From Bos javanicus (taxonomy: Eukaryota > Chordata > Mammalia > Artiodactyla > Bovidae): 64,000 bases of DNA. Position numbers and translations under genes: made by a program. Positions 44,415-55,499 of the stretch are shown here, piece after piece (positions within the stretch are counted from its first letter, which is position 1; the number at the start of each line of letters is the position of its first letter). The stretch covers positions 46,053,724 through 46,117,723 of the forward strand of contig NC_083877.1 of assembly GCF_032452875.1 (NCBI RefSeq). Reading direction: 5' to 3'. The notes under the pieces were generated by a model that was given only the letters and a program-made list of their open reading frames with translations, was not told the DNA's origin and did no database searches.

Positions 44415-44589
44415 GACTATGTCACTAGCCTACACCAATTCACCATATGGCCAGAGTAATGAGCTGCCACGCTGGGCTCAGGAATTCTAGATTGCACCCT
44501 ACCCACCCACACCATCTCTAGGCTCAGCCTTCCCCAAACCACTTTGTTATCAGAAAAGTAAGAAGAGAGTGAACAAAAATTACAGTTTT

Positions 44590-44635
44590 CTTTAAAGAAA
44601 CAAAGAGGACTTTGCTTTAAAGAAGCAAAGAGGAC
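44590..44635. repeat. Short tandem duplication before a CHR SINE
   Basis: 'ctttaaagaaacaaagagg' and 'ctttaaagaagcaaagagg' lie 25 bases apart, directly before the CHR at 44636. A related 'aaagaaacaaagag' also follows that SINE. Confidence 0.75.
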
Positions 44636-44828
44636 TGGACTTCCCTGGTGGTCCAGTGGTTAAGAGTTTGCCTTCCAAGGCAGGGGGTGTGGGTTTGATC
44701 CCTAGTTGGGGAGCTAAGACCCCACATACCTGGGGTCCAAAATACCAAAACATGAAACAGAAGCAATATTGTATCGATAAATCTGATAAAGACTTTAAAA
44801 ATGGTCCACATAAAGAAAGTCTTAAAAA
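44636..44828 (+). mobile_element. CHR-type SINE
   Basis: 'gacttccctggtggtccagt', 'ggtttgatccctagttggg', then 'tttaaaaatggtccacata' and an A-run. The flanking 'aagaagcaaagag' and 'aagaaacaaagag' suggest the target duplication. Confidence 0.9.
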
Positions 44829-44969
44829 AAAAAGAAACAAAGAGAGGGAAAGGACGTTGAGTGCGTACCTGATAATATTTTCAAATCTCCTACCCTAATT
44901 TACTGAATATTTATAGACTCTTGGTTATGCAAATATAAGTTTGTGTCATTGCTATTCCCATAGAATCCT

Positions 44970-45090
44970 CCCTCGTGATCCAGAGGTTATTGGTTCCAAG
45001 ATCCCCATGGATTTCAAAATCTGAGGATGCTCAAGTGCCTTAAATAAAATGAATTCAGAACCCACAGATAGGGAGGGTCAACTGCATTCA
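44970..45090. repeat. Tigger-like DNA transposon fragment
   Basis: 'ggttattggttccaagatcc', 'aaaatctgaggatgctcaag' and 'gatagggagggtcaactgca' match the ends of a Tigger/MER2-type element as I remember it. A relative lies at 54110-54240. Confidence 0.6.
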
Positions 45091-45424
45091 TTATATCAAG
45101 TTCTCCGTTTTTCTTACTAAGTCATATAATGTCTCTCTCTTTATCCCTGTATCTCTTGTCTCATTCCAAAATAAGGCAACTTTTTTGTAAAGGTACAGAA
45201 TCTTAGCCAGGGAGGTTTAAAAATATTTATTAATAATAACTGGTTCTAGGATGTGTACTGACCACGGCACAGGGTGGGATCCTGGAGAGTCCTGTTGGAC
45301 CGGGCACTCACATTTGGTTGCTGGATAGGAGATCCAGGAAGATCCTAGTGGAGGGGTCAGGGAGGATCCAGGGGGACACTCAGCCCCTACTATTTCCAAC
45401 GGTATGGAATTACTTCAGTATTTT
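45091..45424. other. No gene or clear repeat seen
   Basis: Unassigned sequence between Tigger-like and L1 elements. Confidence 0.4.
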
Positions 45425-46636
45425 TTAAAGCTTATTTTTATTGAGATCTAATTGATCCATTAATGTTAGTTTCAGGTGTACAATATAACGATTCAATATT
45501 TGTATACACTGTGAAATGATCACCATAAGTCTAGTTAACATAGGTCCCCTTAGTTACTAGTATTTTTTTTTCTTGTGATGAGAAGTTTTAAGATTTACTC
45601 TCTTGGCAACTTTCAAGAATGTAATACAGTATTATCAACTACAGTCACCATGCTGAATACCACATCCTGGTGACTTATTTTACAGCTGAAAGCTTGTACC
45701 TTTTGATGCCCTTCAATCATTTTGCTTATTCCCCACCTCCACCCTGCCCCAACTCCCATCGCTGATAACTACCAACTTCTCTGTGTCTATGAGCTTGGGT
45801 GTTTTATTGTCTTTTTAGATTCTACATACGAGATCATGTAGTATTTGTCTCTCTCCCTCTCTGATTTCACATAATGTCCTCAGGGTTCATCTGTGTTGTC
45901 CTAAATGCCAAGATTTCGTTATTTGTTATGAATAACATTCTGTTATATATTTGAGATATATACATATACACACACACACATATATATGTATATACACCTT
46001 ATATCTTCTTTATTCATTTACCCATCAATGGATATTTGTCTTAGTTCCATGTCCTGACTACCATAAGTAATGCAATAAACATGGGGTACAGATATCAAGT
46101 TAGTATTTTCATTTTCTTTGGATATATACCCAGAAGTGAAATTGCTGGATCATATGGAAGTTCTATTTTTAATTTTTTGAGGAACCACCATACTCTTTTC
46201 CATAGAGGCTGCACCAATTCCCACCAACAGTGCACATGGGCTCCCTTTTCTCCACGTCCTTGCCAAGACTTATTTCTTGTCTTTCCAATGACAGCCATTC
46301 TAGTAGGTATGACGTGATCTTGTGATTTCGATTTGCATTTCCCTGATGATGTGGAACGTGGAACACCCTTTTATTGGCCATCCATATGTCATCTTTGGAA
46401 AAATGTCTTTTCAGATAGGCCCATTTTAAAATCAGATTGTTTGCCTTTTTGCCATTAAGCTGTATGAGTTCTTTAAGTATTTTGGATACTAACCCTCTCT
46501 CAGATATGTGATTTGCAAATATTTTCTGCTATTCAGTAGGCTGCCTTTCACTTTGTTGATGGTTTCCTTTGCTGCATAGAAGCATTTTAGTTTTATATAG
46601 TCCCACATTTATTTTTGCTTTTATTGCTTTTGCTAT
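45425..46636 (-). mobile_element. Old L1 3' end (ORF2 end plus 3' UTR)
   Basis: Reverse L1 in order: 3' UTR ('ttattgagatctaattgatc'), the 'caccctgccccaactcccat' region, then ORF2 C-terminal text. The minus-strand frame near 46095-46298 contains HCWWE and ELPYDPAISLLGIYP but has stops and frame breaks. A shared ttcagtatttt on each side (45414-45424, 46637-46647) is a likely target duplication. An (AC)n/(TATG)n patch lies at 45965-45995. Confidence 0.85.
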
Positions 46637-46995
46637 TTCAGTATTTTAACAACTAGCATGATGGTGCCCTTGTGATGAACAGGACATCAGCTCCAATTTT
46701 GACAATGACCATTCCTAATGTCAGTGGTGTGACTACAGCACGACCCTCCCAGTGTTGGCCCATGAGCAGGCATTTGGGCTGCTTCCAGTTTTAACTACAA
46801 TATGAAGCTCAGTTCTAAACATCTGCACATGCACCTTTATTTTTTATATTTCACAATACATAAACTGTATGTATTTATAAATATATATCTCATATTTTTG
46901 TTTCCTTGGAACCCATTTCTCAAAGTGGTGTTTCAAGGTCAAATGGTATGATCAATTTGGTCATTTGACTTAGTGATTTAAAAAGCACTTAAGCC

Positions 46996-47222
46996 ACTTC
47001 ATTCGACGAGTTGACTCATTGGAAAAGACTCTGATGCTGGAAGGGATTGGGGGCAGGAGGAGAAGGGGACGACAGAGGATGAGATGGCTGGATGGCATTA
47101 CCGACTCGATGGACATGAGTTTGAGTGAACTCCAGGAGTTGGTGATGGACAGGGAGGCCTGGTGTGCTGCAATTCATGGGGTTGCAAAGAGTCAGAGACG
47201 ACTGAGCGACTGAACTGAACTG
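46996..47222 (+). mobile_element. BovB LINE extreme 3' end
   Basis: 'gttgactcattggaaaagac', 'aggatgagatggctggatgg', 'agtcagagacgactgagcga' and 'ctgaactgaactgaa' are the BovB terminus. 5'-truncated to about 225 bp; it encodes only the last part of the ORF2 protein. Confidence 0.93.
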
Positions 47223-47553
47223 AAGCTGGCATAAATTACATTGTAGATTTGTTCACAAAACTTCAAAAAACGAAAGCCTATTTGCTGGTTACACTTTACA
47301 ACTATAACTGGTGGAAATTAATAATCATTAGACATTGTCATCCCCTTGGATCACTGCCTTGTCATGGCGAAGGGGCTTGTATAACTCAATGAAGTGACGA
47401 GCCATGCATAGGGCCACCAAGATGGGCGGGGCATGGAGGGGAGTTCTGACAAAACATGATCTGCTGGAGGAGGGAATGCCAAACCACCTCAGTATACTTT
47501 ACATGAGAACCTCATGACTTGTATAAAAGGACAAAAAGATTTGACATCGAAAG

Positions 47554-47850
47554 ATGAGTCTCTCAGGTTGGAAGGTGTCTAGTATGCTACTGGGGAAGAA
47601 TGGAGGAGAACTAATAATAGCCCCCAAAAGAATGAAGTGGCTGGGCCAAAGTAGAAATGATGCTCAGTTGTGGATATGTCTGGTTATGAAAATTCCATGC
47701 TGCAAAGAACAGTACTGCATAGGAACCTCGAATATTAGGTCCATGCATCCACATAAATTGGATATGGTCAACCAGGAGAGGGCAAGAATAAACATTGATA
47801 TCTTAGGAATCAGTGAACTAAAATGGATGGGAATGGTTGAATTTAGTTGA
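47554..47850 (+). pseudogene. BovB ORF, N-terminal endonuclease remnant
   Basis: The frame contains GTSNIRSMHPHKLD and ILGISELKWMGM, recognisable as the start of the APE-type endonuclease of RTE LINEs (family form GTWNVRS and GISELKW). It stops at 47848-47850. About 130-140 codons that should follow are deleted; the family's later GSDH motif reappears near 47960-47976, then a stop. The protein nicked target DNA for retrotransposition in active elements; this copy cannot. Confidence 0.85.
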
Positions 47851-48077
47851 GATGACCATTATATCAACTACTGTGGGCAAGAACCCCATAGAAGAAATGG
47901 AGTAGCCCTCATAATCAACAAAAGAGCTGTATACAGTCAGCAAAAACAAGACCTGGAGCTGACTGTGGCTCAGATCATTAGCTTCTTATAGCAAAATTCA
48001 GGCTTAAACTAAAGAAAGCGGGGCAAACCACTAGGCCAGGCAGGGACGAATTAAATCAAATCCCCTATGAATATGCA

Positions 48078-48626
48078 GTGGAGGTAACAAATAGATTCAC
48101 GGGATTAGACCTAGTTAGCAGTGTGCCTGGAGAACTATGGATGGAGGTCCGTCATATTGTACAGGAGGTGGTGAACAAAGCCATCCCAGAGAAAAGGAAA
48201 TACAAGAAAGCAAAGTGGTTATCTGAGGAGGCTTTACAAATAGCTGAAGAAAGAAGAGAAGTGAAAAGCAAGAGAGAAAGTGAAAGGTACCCCCAACTAA
48301 ATGCAGAGTTTCAGAGAATACCACGGAGAGACAAGAAGGCCTTCTTCAATGAACAGTGCATAAAACTAGAAGAAAACAATAGAAGGGGAAGGACTAGAGA
48401 TCTCTTCAGGAAAACTGGAAATATCAAGGGAATATTTTACCCAAAGATGGGCACAATAAAGGACAGAAACAGTAGAGATCTAGTAGACGCTGAAGAGATC
48501 AAGATGAGATGGAAAGAATACACGGAAGAACTGAAAAAAAAAATCTTTAAGAACTGGATTACTACAGTGGTGTGGTCAGTCAGCCAGAGCCAGACATTCT
48601 GGATTGTGAAGTCAGGTGGGCCTTAG
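48078..48626 (+). pseudogene. BovB ORF, linker region remnant
   Basis: An open stretch of about 180 codons between endonuclease and reverse transcriptase: it contains KKAKWLSEEALQIAEERREV and RRDKKAFFNEQC, both typical of BovB proteins. The final 20 codons are out of frame with the family. No catalytic motif lies in this part. Confidence 0.85.
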
Positions 48627-49028
48627 GGAGCACTGCTGTCAATAAAACTAGTGGATGAGAAAGAATTCCAGTAGAACTACTCAGAACCCTAAAGGATGAT
48701 GCCATCAAGGTTTTGCATGCAATATGTCAGCAAATCTGGAAGATCTAGTAGTGGTCACAGGACTGGAAAAGGTCAATCCTCATTCCATTTCCCAAGAGGG
48801 GTAGTACTAAAGAATATGCTAACCATAGGATAATTGCACTCATTTCCGATGCTAGTAAGGTCATGCTTAAAATCTTGCATGCTAGGCTTCAGCACCGTGC
48901 AAACCAACAACTTCCAGATGTCCAAGCTCTTAGAAAAGGAAGAGGAACCAGAGATCAAATTGTCAACATTCACTGGATCATAGAGAAAACTGGGAAATTC
49001 CAGAAAAACATCTACCTCTGTTTCATTG

Positions 49029-49299
49029 TGGAGAAGGCAATGGCACCCAACTCTAGTACTCTTGCCTGGAAAATCCCATGGACGGAGGAGCCTGGTAGGC
49101 TGCAGTCCATGGTGTCGCTAAGAGTCAGACACGACTGAGCGACTTCACTTTCACTTTTCACTTTCATGCTTTGGAGAAGGAAATGGCAACTCACTCCAGT
49201 GTTCTTTCCTGGAGAATCCCAGGGACGGGGAGCCTGGTGGGCTGCCATCTATGGGGTCGCATAGAGTCGGACACGACTGAAGTGACTTAGCAGCAGCAG
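49029..49299 (+). mobile_element. Bov-A2 SINE inside the BovB reverse transcriptase
   Basis: A full two-unit Bov-A2 in sense orientation ('ggagaaggcaatggcaccca' to the CAG-rich end). The exact 11-bp duplication ctgtttcattg occurs at 49018-49028 and 49300-49310, so the insertion point is fixed precisely. Confidence 0.96.
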
Positions 49300-49327
49300 C
49301 TGTTTCATTGACTGCCCTAAAGCCATT

Positions 49328-49723
49328 GTGTGGATCATAACAAACTGGAAAGTTCTTAAAGAGATGGGAATACCAGACCATCTCGCCTGTCTCCTAAGAA
49401 ACCTGTATGCAGGTCAAGAAGCAACAGTTAGAACCCTGTATGGAACAACTGATTGGTTCAAGACTGAGAAAGGAATACAGCACAGCTATTTGCTGTCACC
49501 CTGTCTATTTAACCTATACGCTGAGCACATCATGAGAAATGCCGGGCTGGATGAGTTACAAGCTGGAATCAAAACAAGCAGGAGAAACATCAACAACCTC
49601 AGATATGCGGATGATACCACTCTAATGGCAGAAAGCGAAGAGGAACTAAAGAGCTTCTTGATGAGGGTGAAGGAGGAGAGTGAAAGAGCCGCCTTAAAAC
49701 TAAATATTAAAAAAAAAAGCTAA
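49328..49723 (+). pseudogene. BovB ORF, reverse transcriptase core remnant
   Basis: 131 codons of reverse transcriptase. It contains KEMGIPDHLACLLRNLYAGQ, SPCLFNLYAE and the catalytic YADD (residues 93-96, bases 49604-49615) followed by TTLMAESEEELKS. The upstream FxDxxxAFD-type motif lies before this frame and is damaged (the family's 'DYAKAFD' is read as a broken 'DCPKAI'-like form). The frame ends at an A-run (49710-49719) that shifts it; the C-terminal part continues in another frame to 49976. Confidence 0.88.
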
Positions 49724-50313
49724 TATCGTGGCATTACCTCTCATTGCTTACTGGCAAACAGAAGGGGAAAAAGTGGAAGTAGTGATAGATTTCCTCTTCT
49801 TGGGCTCCAAAATCACTGCGGATGGTGACTGCAGCCATGAAACCAGAAGACGATTGCTTCTTGGCAGGAAAGCTATGACAAACCTAGATACTGTGTTGAA
49901 AAGCAGACATTACTTTGCCGACAAAGGTCCATATAGTCAAGGCTATGGTATTCCCAGTGGTCACGTACGGTTATGAGAGCTGTAAAGAAGGCATAGCGCC
50001 AAAGAATAGATACTTTCGAACTGTGGTGCTGGAGAAGACGCTGAAAATCCCTTGGACAGCAAGGAGATCAAACCAGTCAATCTTAAAGGAGGGATATCAA
50101 TCCTGAATACTCTTTGGAGGACTGATGCTGAAGCTGAAGCTCCAGTATTTTGGTCATCTGATGCGAAGAGACAACCTACTGGAAAAGTCCCTGATGCTGG
50201 GAAAGACTGAAGGCAGGAGGAGAACAGAGTGTCACAGGGTGAGATGGCTGGATGGCATCACTGATGCAGAGGACATGAACTTGGGCAAACTTCTGGAGAT
50301 GAGGGGCATATAA

Positions 50314-50655
50314 TGTTTTTTCATATTTTATTTTTGGTTGCACTGGGTCTTCTATGCTCTGAAGGCTTTCTCTAATTGTGGCGAGCAGGGACTCCTCTTC
50401 CTTGCAGTGCTTGGGCTTCTCATTGTGATGGCTTCTTTGTTGCAGAGCATGGGCTCTAGGGCGCGCACACTTCAGTAGCTGTGGCATGTGGGCTCAGAAG
50501 TTGTAGCTCCCGGGATTCAGAGCACAGCCTCAATAATTGTGGCGCACAGGTTTAGTTGCTCTGCGACATGTGGGATCTTCCTGGACCAGGGGTCCAAGCC
50601 ATGTTTCCTCCATTGGTAAGTGGACTCTTTACCACTGAGCCATCCAGAGTCCCTA
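50314..50655 (-). mobile_element. CHR-type SINE, long form
   Basis: Reverse CHR: 'ttgcactgggtcttctatg', 'cttctcattgtgatggcttc', 'ggaccaggggtccaagccat' and a terminal 'actgagccatccagag'. It abuts the broken end of the long BovB. Confidence 0.88.
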
Positions 50656-50729
50656 ACCAAATGTTTAGAAACATCCTTGCCCACTTTTTCACAGACTACT
50701 GTTGCTTGGGAACTGGAAAGAGGGTGAGC

Positions 50730-50890
50730 ACTGGTGTAAGGAGAGCTGGGTTCAGATCTGGGCAATGTTACTCTACTAGAGGCCGGGGTCTTGGCAATCT
50801 CTTAGCCTATCTGGACCTTGGTTTACCCAAGTGTAAGATGCCATCTCTCACAGCACCAGGCACAGCAGGCACTGATGGCCTTCATCTGTT
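50730..50890 (+). repeat. MIR SINE
   Basis: 'gagctgggttcagatctggg', 'ctatctggaccttggtttac' and 'gtgtaagatgccatctctc' follow the MIR order. Confidence 0.65.
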
Positions 50891-51354
50891 CCTGACCTTG
50901 GCCTGAGGCCTGGTCACCCTTGTCACACTCCCACCATGGTCCTCTGAATGATAAAACTATCAAAGTGCCCTGGAAAGTGCCAGTTCTGCACCTTAAGGAA
51001 GCGCATAGATTGCCACCTTCTGGCAAGAGTTAATGTCCAGATGACTTTGGGGATCAAACTGCTCCCCCTTGTGTCCCTCTGAGGATTTGCCCCAAGGGTC
51101 AAGTTGCTGAAGTAAGTTGGGGGGAGTCTCTCCACCTAGAGTGGCCCTGGTGTTTGAGGTGTGGCTTTAAGATAATGTCCTTCTGCCAGTGCAACTCTGG
51201 GGGAGAGATGATGCAAGATTTTTAAAGTTGCCTGTAAAGGAAGTTGTTTTTGCTTTTGGAGACGGTGAAGGGGCTAGTAAAGGCATCTTTGCAAAAGCAG
51301 GAGGTTTTTCATCAGTGATTTATTAAACCTTGTTTCGAGAGGCTGACAGCAGTG
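50891..51354. other. No gene or clear repeat seen
   Basis: Unassigned unique-looking sequence. Confidence 0.4.
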
Positions 51355-51470
51355 GTCAATCAGTCCACAAATATTTACAGAGCACCTATCAACTGCCAGA
51401 CACATGCTTTGACAAACAGCCTTGAATAAGACAGGCAGGGTCCCTGGTCTCCTTGTCTAGTAGGGAAGTT
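51355..51470 (-). repeat. L2 LINE 3'-end fragment
   Basis: 'tccacaaatatttacagagc', 'actgccagacacatgctttg' and 'ggcagggtccctggtctcc' is reverse L2. Confidence 0.65.
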
Positions 51471-51661
51471 TAGGAATAAGATTCCTTTTTAATTGATATA
51501 CTTTCTCCCATTTATTTAATTGAAGACTAAACAACATCTAAGCAGAAAAATTTAAAACATAGTATTTCACCTTCTAAACACAGTAGCTATTTTTATTTCA
51601 ACACCTTCCAGTTCTTGTACACTTGTGTGTACATTTTTACAGAGCTGTAATAATAAAATCC

Positions 51662-52338
51662 AACATTCAAAAAACTAAGATCATGGTATCCAGTCCCATC
51701 ACTTTATGGCAAATAGATGGGGAAACAATGGAAACAGTGACAGACTTTCTTAGGCTCCAAAATCACTGCAGATAGTGACTACAGCCATGAAATTAAAAGA
51801 TACTTGCTCCTTGGAAGAAAAGCTATGACAAACCTACATAGCATATTAAAAAGCAGAGACATTACTTTGCCGACAAAGGTCTGTCTAGTCAAAGCTATGG
51901 TTTTTCCAGTAGTCAGGTATGGATGTGAGAGTTGGACCATAAAGAAAGCTGAGTGCCGAAGAACTGACGCTTTTGAACTGCAGTGTTGAAGAAGATTCTT
52001 GAGAGTCCCTTGGACGGCAAGGAGATCAAAACAGTCCATCCTAAAGGAAATCAGTCCTGAATATTCATTGGAAGGACTGATGCTGAAGCTGAAACTCCAA
52101 TACTTTGGTCACCTGATGTGCAGAGCTGACTCATCTGAAAAGACCCTGATGCTGGGAAAGATTGAGGGCAGGAGGAGAAGGGGACGACAGAGGATGAGAT
52201 GGTTGGCGGGCATCACTGACTCAATGGACATGAGTTTGAGTAAACTCCGGAGGTTGGTGATGGACAGGGAAGCCTGGTGTGCTACAGCCCATGGGGTCAC
52301 AAAGAGTCAGACATAACTGAGTGACTGAACTGAACTGA
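51662..52338 (+). mobile_element. BovB LINE 3' end (about 680 bp)
   Basis: Sense BovB from 'caaaaaactaagatcatggt' through 'ttggctccaaaatcactgc'-like text to the usual terminus 'ctgaactgaactga'. It encodes the C-terminal region after the reverse transcriptase, with stops. The stretch 51999-52316 stays open and contains RVPWTARRSKQSILKEISPE and RRRRGRQRMRWLAGITDSMD, both family hallmarks. Confidence 0.93.
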
Positions 52339-53744
52339 TAATCATAAAGTATGGTATTCTGAAGTTAGATACATTTCACTCACAATAAACACTTCTCTAT
52401 GTTGCTACTTGATCTTCATAATTATCCTTATAGCTCTAGAAGAGGCAAACATGTGGCTGTATCAAAATCTATGTAAGAAGACCCCTAAGCTTAGACTCAT
52501 AACTGTTCTCCTTTTTTTTCTAGCTAGAGTAATATTGCTGATGTTAACTTCTTCACGCAGATTTTTATTGCATTACTTCTCAATGATCATGAAGATGGTT
52601 CATCCTGTGTGCTGCCATATTGCTTCCCCAGAGAGCTGTTACTAACTTAAGTGCCACCAATATTATATCCATGAGTTACTTTTGCTGCAACATCAGGCAC
52701 ATTGTTGCTTTTACACATTTTGACAATTAACATTTTTAAATGAGGTCCTAAATCTGCTTTAATATGCATTTCTCTGATGCCGGTAGGCAGGTTCTTTTTT
52801 GTGCGTGACTATAACTGCTTGTGTGAAATGCCTTGGAATTGTGATTAAAATTTTGAATGAGTGCCTGGTTTGATGTCTTCTTTTAGAAGAGAGAAAAGCA
52901 ATAGAGGATTGCAGCACTGCAGCCCAGGATGTGAGAATGGCACTTAGTGCTTTAATAATTGGGTTAATAACTCCTTCTGGAATCTTCCTAAGAAAGCTCA
53001 GCTGTTCCAGAATCTTAAGTGCAAGTCTCTTCTGCTGCCCAGAGCTATTAATACTGAGAAAAGTGATTCTGTAACACGCTTGGCTGTGCTGGAGTCAATA
53101 GTGGAAATGACATAAGTTCCCCCTGTTTATGAAAAAGAGCTGGACATCAGCCTAAGTTACAATAATGCAAATGAAAATTATGTGACTGGAGAGTTAATTT
53201 GTTTCCTAGTGACTCTGAAGAAATAGAGTGTCCTTGAGTGTTGTAAGGGTCCATAGTTTAAACCCCTGGCCCAAAGCAGAGAAGTGACTCACCTAAACTC
53301 ACACAGCAAACTAGACCCCCAGCGCTGAACCCCCTTTGCATCTTTCCTGTGTCCTGACTGTGAATGTGAATGAACCTGTGATTGTCTCCTTCTTGGGGCC
53401 ACCCTCCCCTCATGTAGCGTGGCCTCCTCCCAGCCTGGATGATCTCTGGAACACAGCTCTGGGAACACGTTCTGAGATGGGAGTTGGTTTCCTTTGCCAC
53501 ATAGCTTCCTACAAAAACCCTGGGCCTTTCCTCTCTGGGAACTCAAAGTCTTGCACCATACATGGTTCTGAACAGTAGCTAAAATACTTTTCCAAGCACA
53601 GGTCCTTCTTCTGAAAGATGACAAATGTTAGAAATGGGACCTGTGTGAGACTGAGTGATTCTGACTATATCAGTAAGGCTTTTTGGTTTAACACCTCACT
53701 GCTTTTTTTCTGGCCTGATTAGATGATGGGAAATGACATTTGAT
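52339..53744. other. No gene or clear repeat seen (1.4 kb)
   Basis: AT-rich then mixed sequence. Possible small frames at 53289-53624 (minus) and 53336-53578 (plus) overlap each other and have no recognisable feature. Confidence 0.4.
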
Positions 53745-53870
53745 TAACACATACCTATAGTAGGCACTATCTCATTTAATTTCTTAAGATCAACTATGGA
53801 GTAAGAGATTCAGAAATGGAGGCTCAGAGAGGTTAGGTTACTAACTCGACCAGCTCCTAGAGCTAAGATG
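53745..53870 (-). repeat. MIR SINE
   Basis: 'gtaggcactatctcatttaa' then 'aatggaggctcagagaggtt' is reverse MIR. Confidence 0.7.
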
Positions 53871-54109
53871 TCACTATCTCACTGATCCTCACTAAGGAAA
53901 AGAATGGCCAATCAGAATCACATGGGAGCTTTTACGAACTACTCATGTTGTTTCCCACTGAGAATCACTGCACCCTACAGGGCCATGTATAGCCTTTGTC
54001 TGCCCAGGGTGCCATCCCACAGATGTTCTACTCTAGACAGATGTCTGCAAACTGGTGACGTACTGTAGTCGGCTCACTGTACTGGCGGGTCCCACATCCA
54101 CTGATATGG

Positions 54110-54240
54110 ACAGCTGATTGTGCTTTGCAATTTTCTATGAGGGACTTGAGCATCCACAGATTTTGGTATTCTGCAGGGGGCGGGGGGGAGGGGGGCGCTG
54201 GTTCTAGAACCAATCCCCTGCAGATTCTGAGGGTCAACTG
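54110..54240. repeat. Tigger-like DNA transposon fragment
   Basis: 'gggacttgagcatccacaga', a G-rich interruption (54176-54197), then 'gattctgagggtcaactgta' resemble the element at 44970-45090 in opposite orientation. Confidence 0.6.
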
Positions 54241-54564
54241 TAATAGGCAGGATATAGAAATCCATGTAGAGGGGCTGTAACAAAGATAAAGAAAACAAGC
54301 ATCTGGAAAAATTCCTTAGAGATGAGTAGAAGAACCCTAATGATTGGGACACAGGGGACTATAACTCGAGACCAGAGAAGAGAGCAATCTTGGTCAGAGG
54401 GTGCAAGAGGACAGGCCCCAGAGCAGGCTGACCAGTTTCCAGGAAATATGTGGTGGGGGAAGAGGATTTGGCACAGGACTTGGGAGTTCCTTGGGGCAGA
54501 ATCTCTGTCTACCACACTCAGAACAGAGAGGCAACAGCTGAGGGAAAAGAAGCACTTGACCAAG

Positions 54565-54745
54565 AGTTCTAAGACCTAGTCTTGGCTGTGTGACCTCAGG
54601 CAAGTCACATCACCTCTGTGTCTTTTTCTTTACAATAGGCATAAAAATAACCTTCTCTGGCTACCTCTCAGGGGGATTATGGAAACTGACAGAGTTAACT
54701 TATATCAAAGTGTTTTATAAATTGTGAAACACTGTGCAAAAGAGG
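54565..54745 (+). repeat. MIR SINE
   Basis: 'ttggctgtgtgacctcaggc', 'tgtgtctttttctttacaat' and 'ctctcagggggattatgga' follow the MIR order. Confidence 0.75.
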
Positions 54746-55099
54746 TACTACTAGGTACATCAATAAGTTCTAATTCATTGTCACTCAGAATTTCAGCCCC
54801 TTGGTTTGTTCTTGGCTATATTTTATTGGCAGCATTTGATGTCTGTTGAGATCCTCTGTAGTAAAGCCTGGCACAGGGAAGGTCTCCTACATTACTGTCT
54901 CCTGATCTTGTATCTTTAGCCCAACTAGAATGACTTTCTACTATGTAGAAGATACTCTGATAATAGTCTGATTGGCCTTTAAAAAACCAAGGTATTGTTC
55001 TTAAAAAAGAGTTTTTGTGTGTGTGTGTGAAAAATTCACTCATATAGGAGTATCTATAACATGTAAGTACAATTTAAAGAATAATAAAACAAACTGCAT
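54746..55099. other. No gene seen; short (GT)n run at about 55014-55029
   Basis: AT-rich unassigned sequence. Confidence 0.4.
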
Positions 55100-55495
55100 A
55101 GTAAGTGTAATGTTCCCACTTGTCCTACCCTGATGTATTCTCTTCACTGTACATACATTTCCTCATTTGTGTTCACCTTTCTTTTGCTTTTAAAAAATAG
55201 ATTTACCACATATATACTATCCCTAAGCAGTATCATTTAGTTTTTCATGTCTCTGAACTTTTTAAAAAGGTGATATTATAATTATTCTTCTCTAACTTTA
55301 TCTCACATCAGTGATTTCCCTGTGTGGACAGATGCAGCTGTAGTTCATTCATTTTCATTGCTGTATAGTAATCCAGTGTGGGAATGTACCAAAATTTATG
55401 TATCTGTCCCACAGTGAACAGACAGTTGGGTTGTTTCCAGTTTGGGGATATTATAAACAATACTTGTATATGTCTCCTGCTTCATATGTATAAGA
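55100..55495 (-). repeat. Old L1 fragment
   Basis: 'ttcattgctgtatagtaatc', 'tctgtcccacagtgaacaga' and 'gttgtttccagtttggggat' is reverse L1 ORF2 text. Confidence 0.65.
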
Positions 55496-55499
55496 GTTT

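Larger units (their letters stand above)
47340..50310 (+). mobile_element. Long BovB (RTE-type) LINE copy, internally deleted
   Basis: Starts with BovB 5' text ('ccccttggatcactgccttg'), runs through endonuclease and reverse transcriptase regions and breaks off at about 50310 ('aacttctggagatgag'), before the usual 3' terminus. A central part of the endonuclease is missing near 47930. A Bov-A2 interrupts the reverse transcriptase at 49029-49299. Many stops and frame breaks; not active. Confidence 0.93.

Noticed and set aside
48078..49976. A host or viral polymerase gene, because of the YADD motif
   Set aside because: The surrounding residues are those of the BovB LINE, with internal stops, a deletion and a SINE insertion. 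It is a dead retrotransposon.
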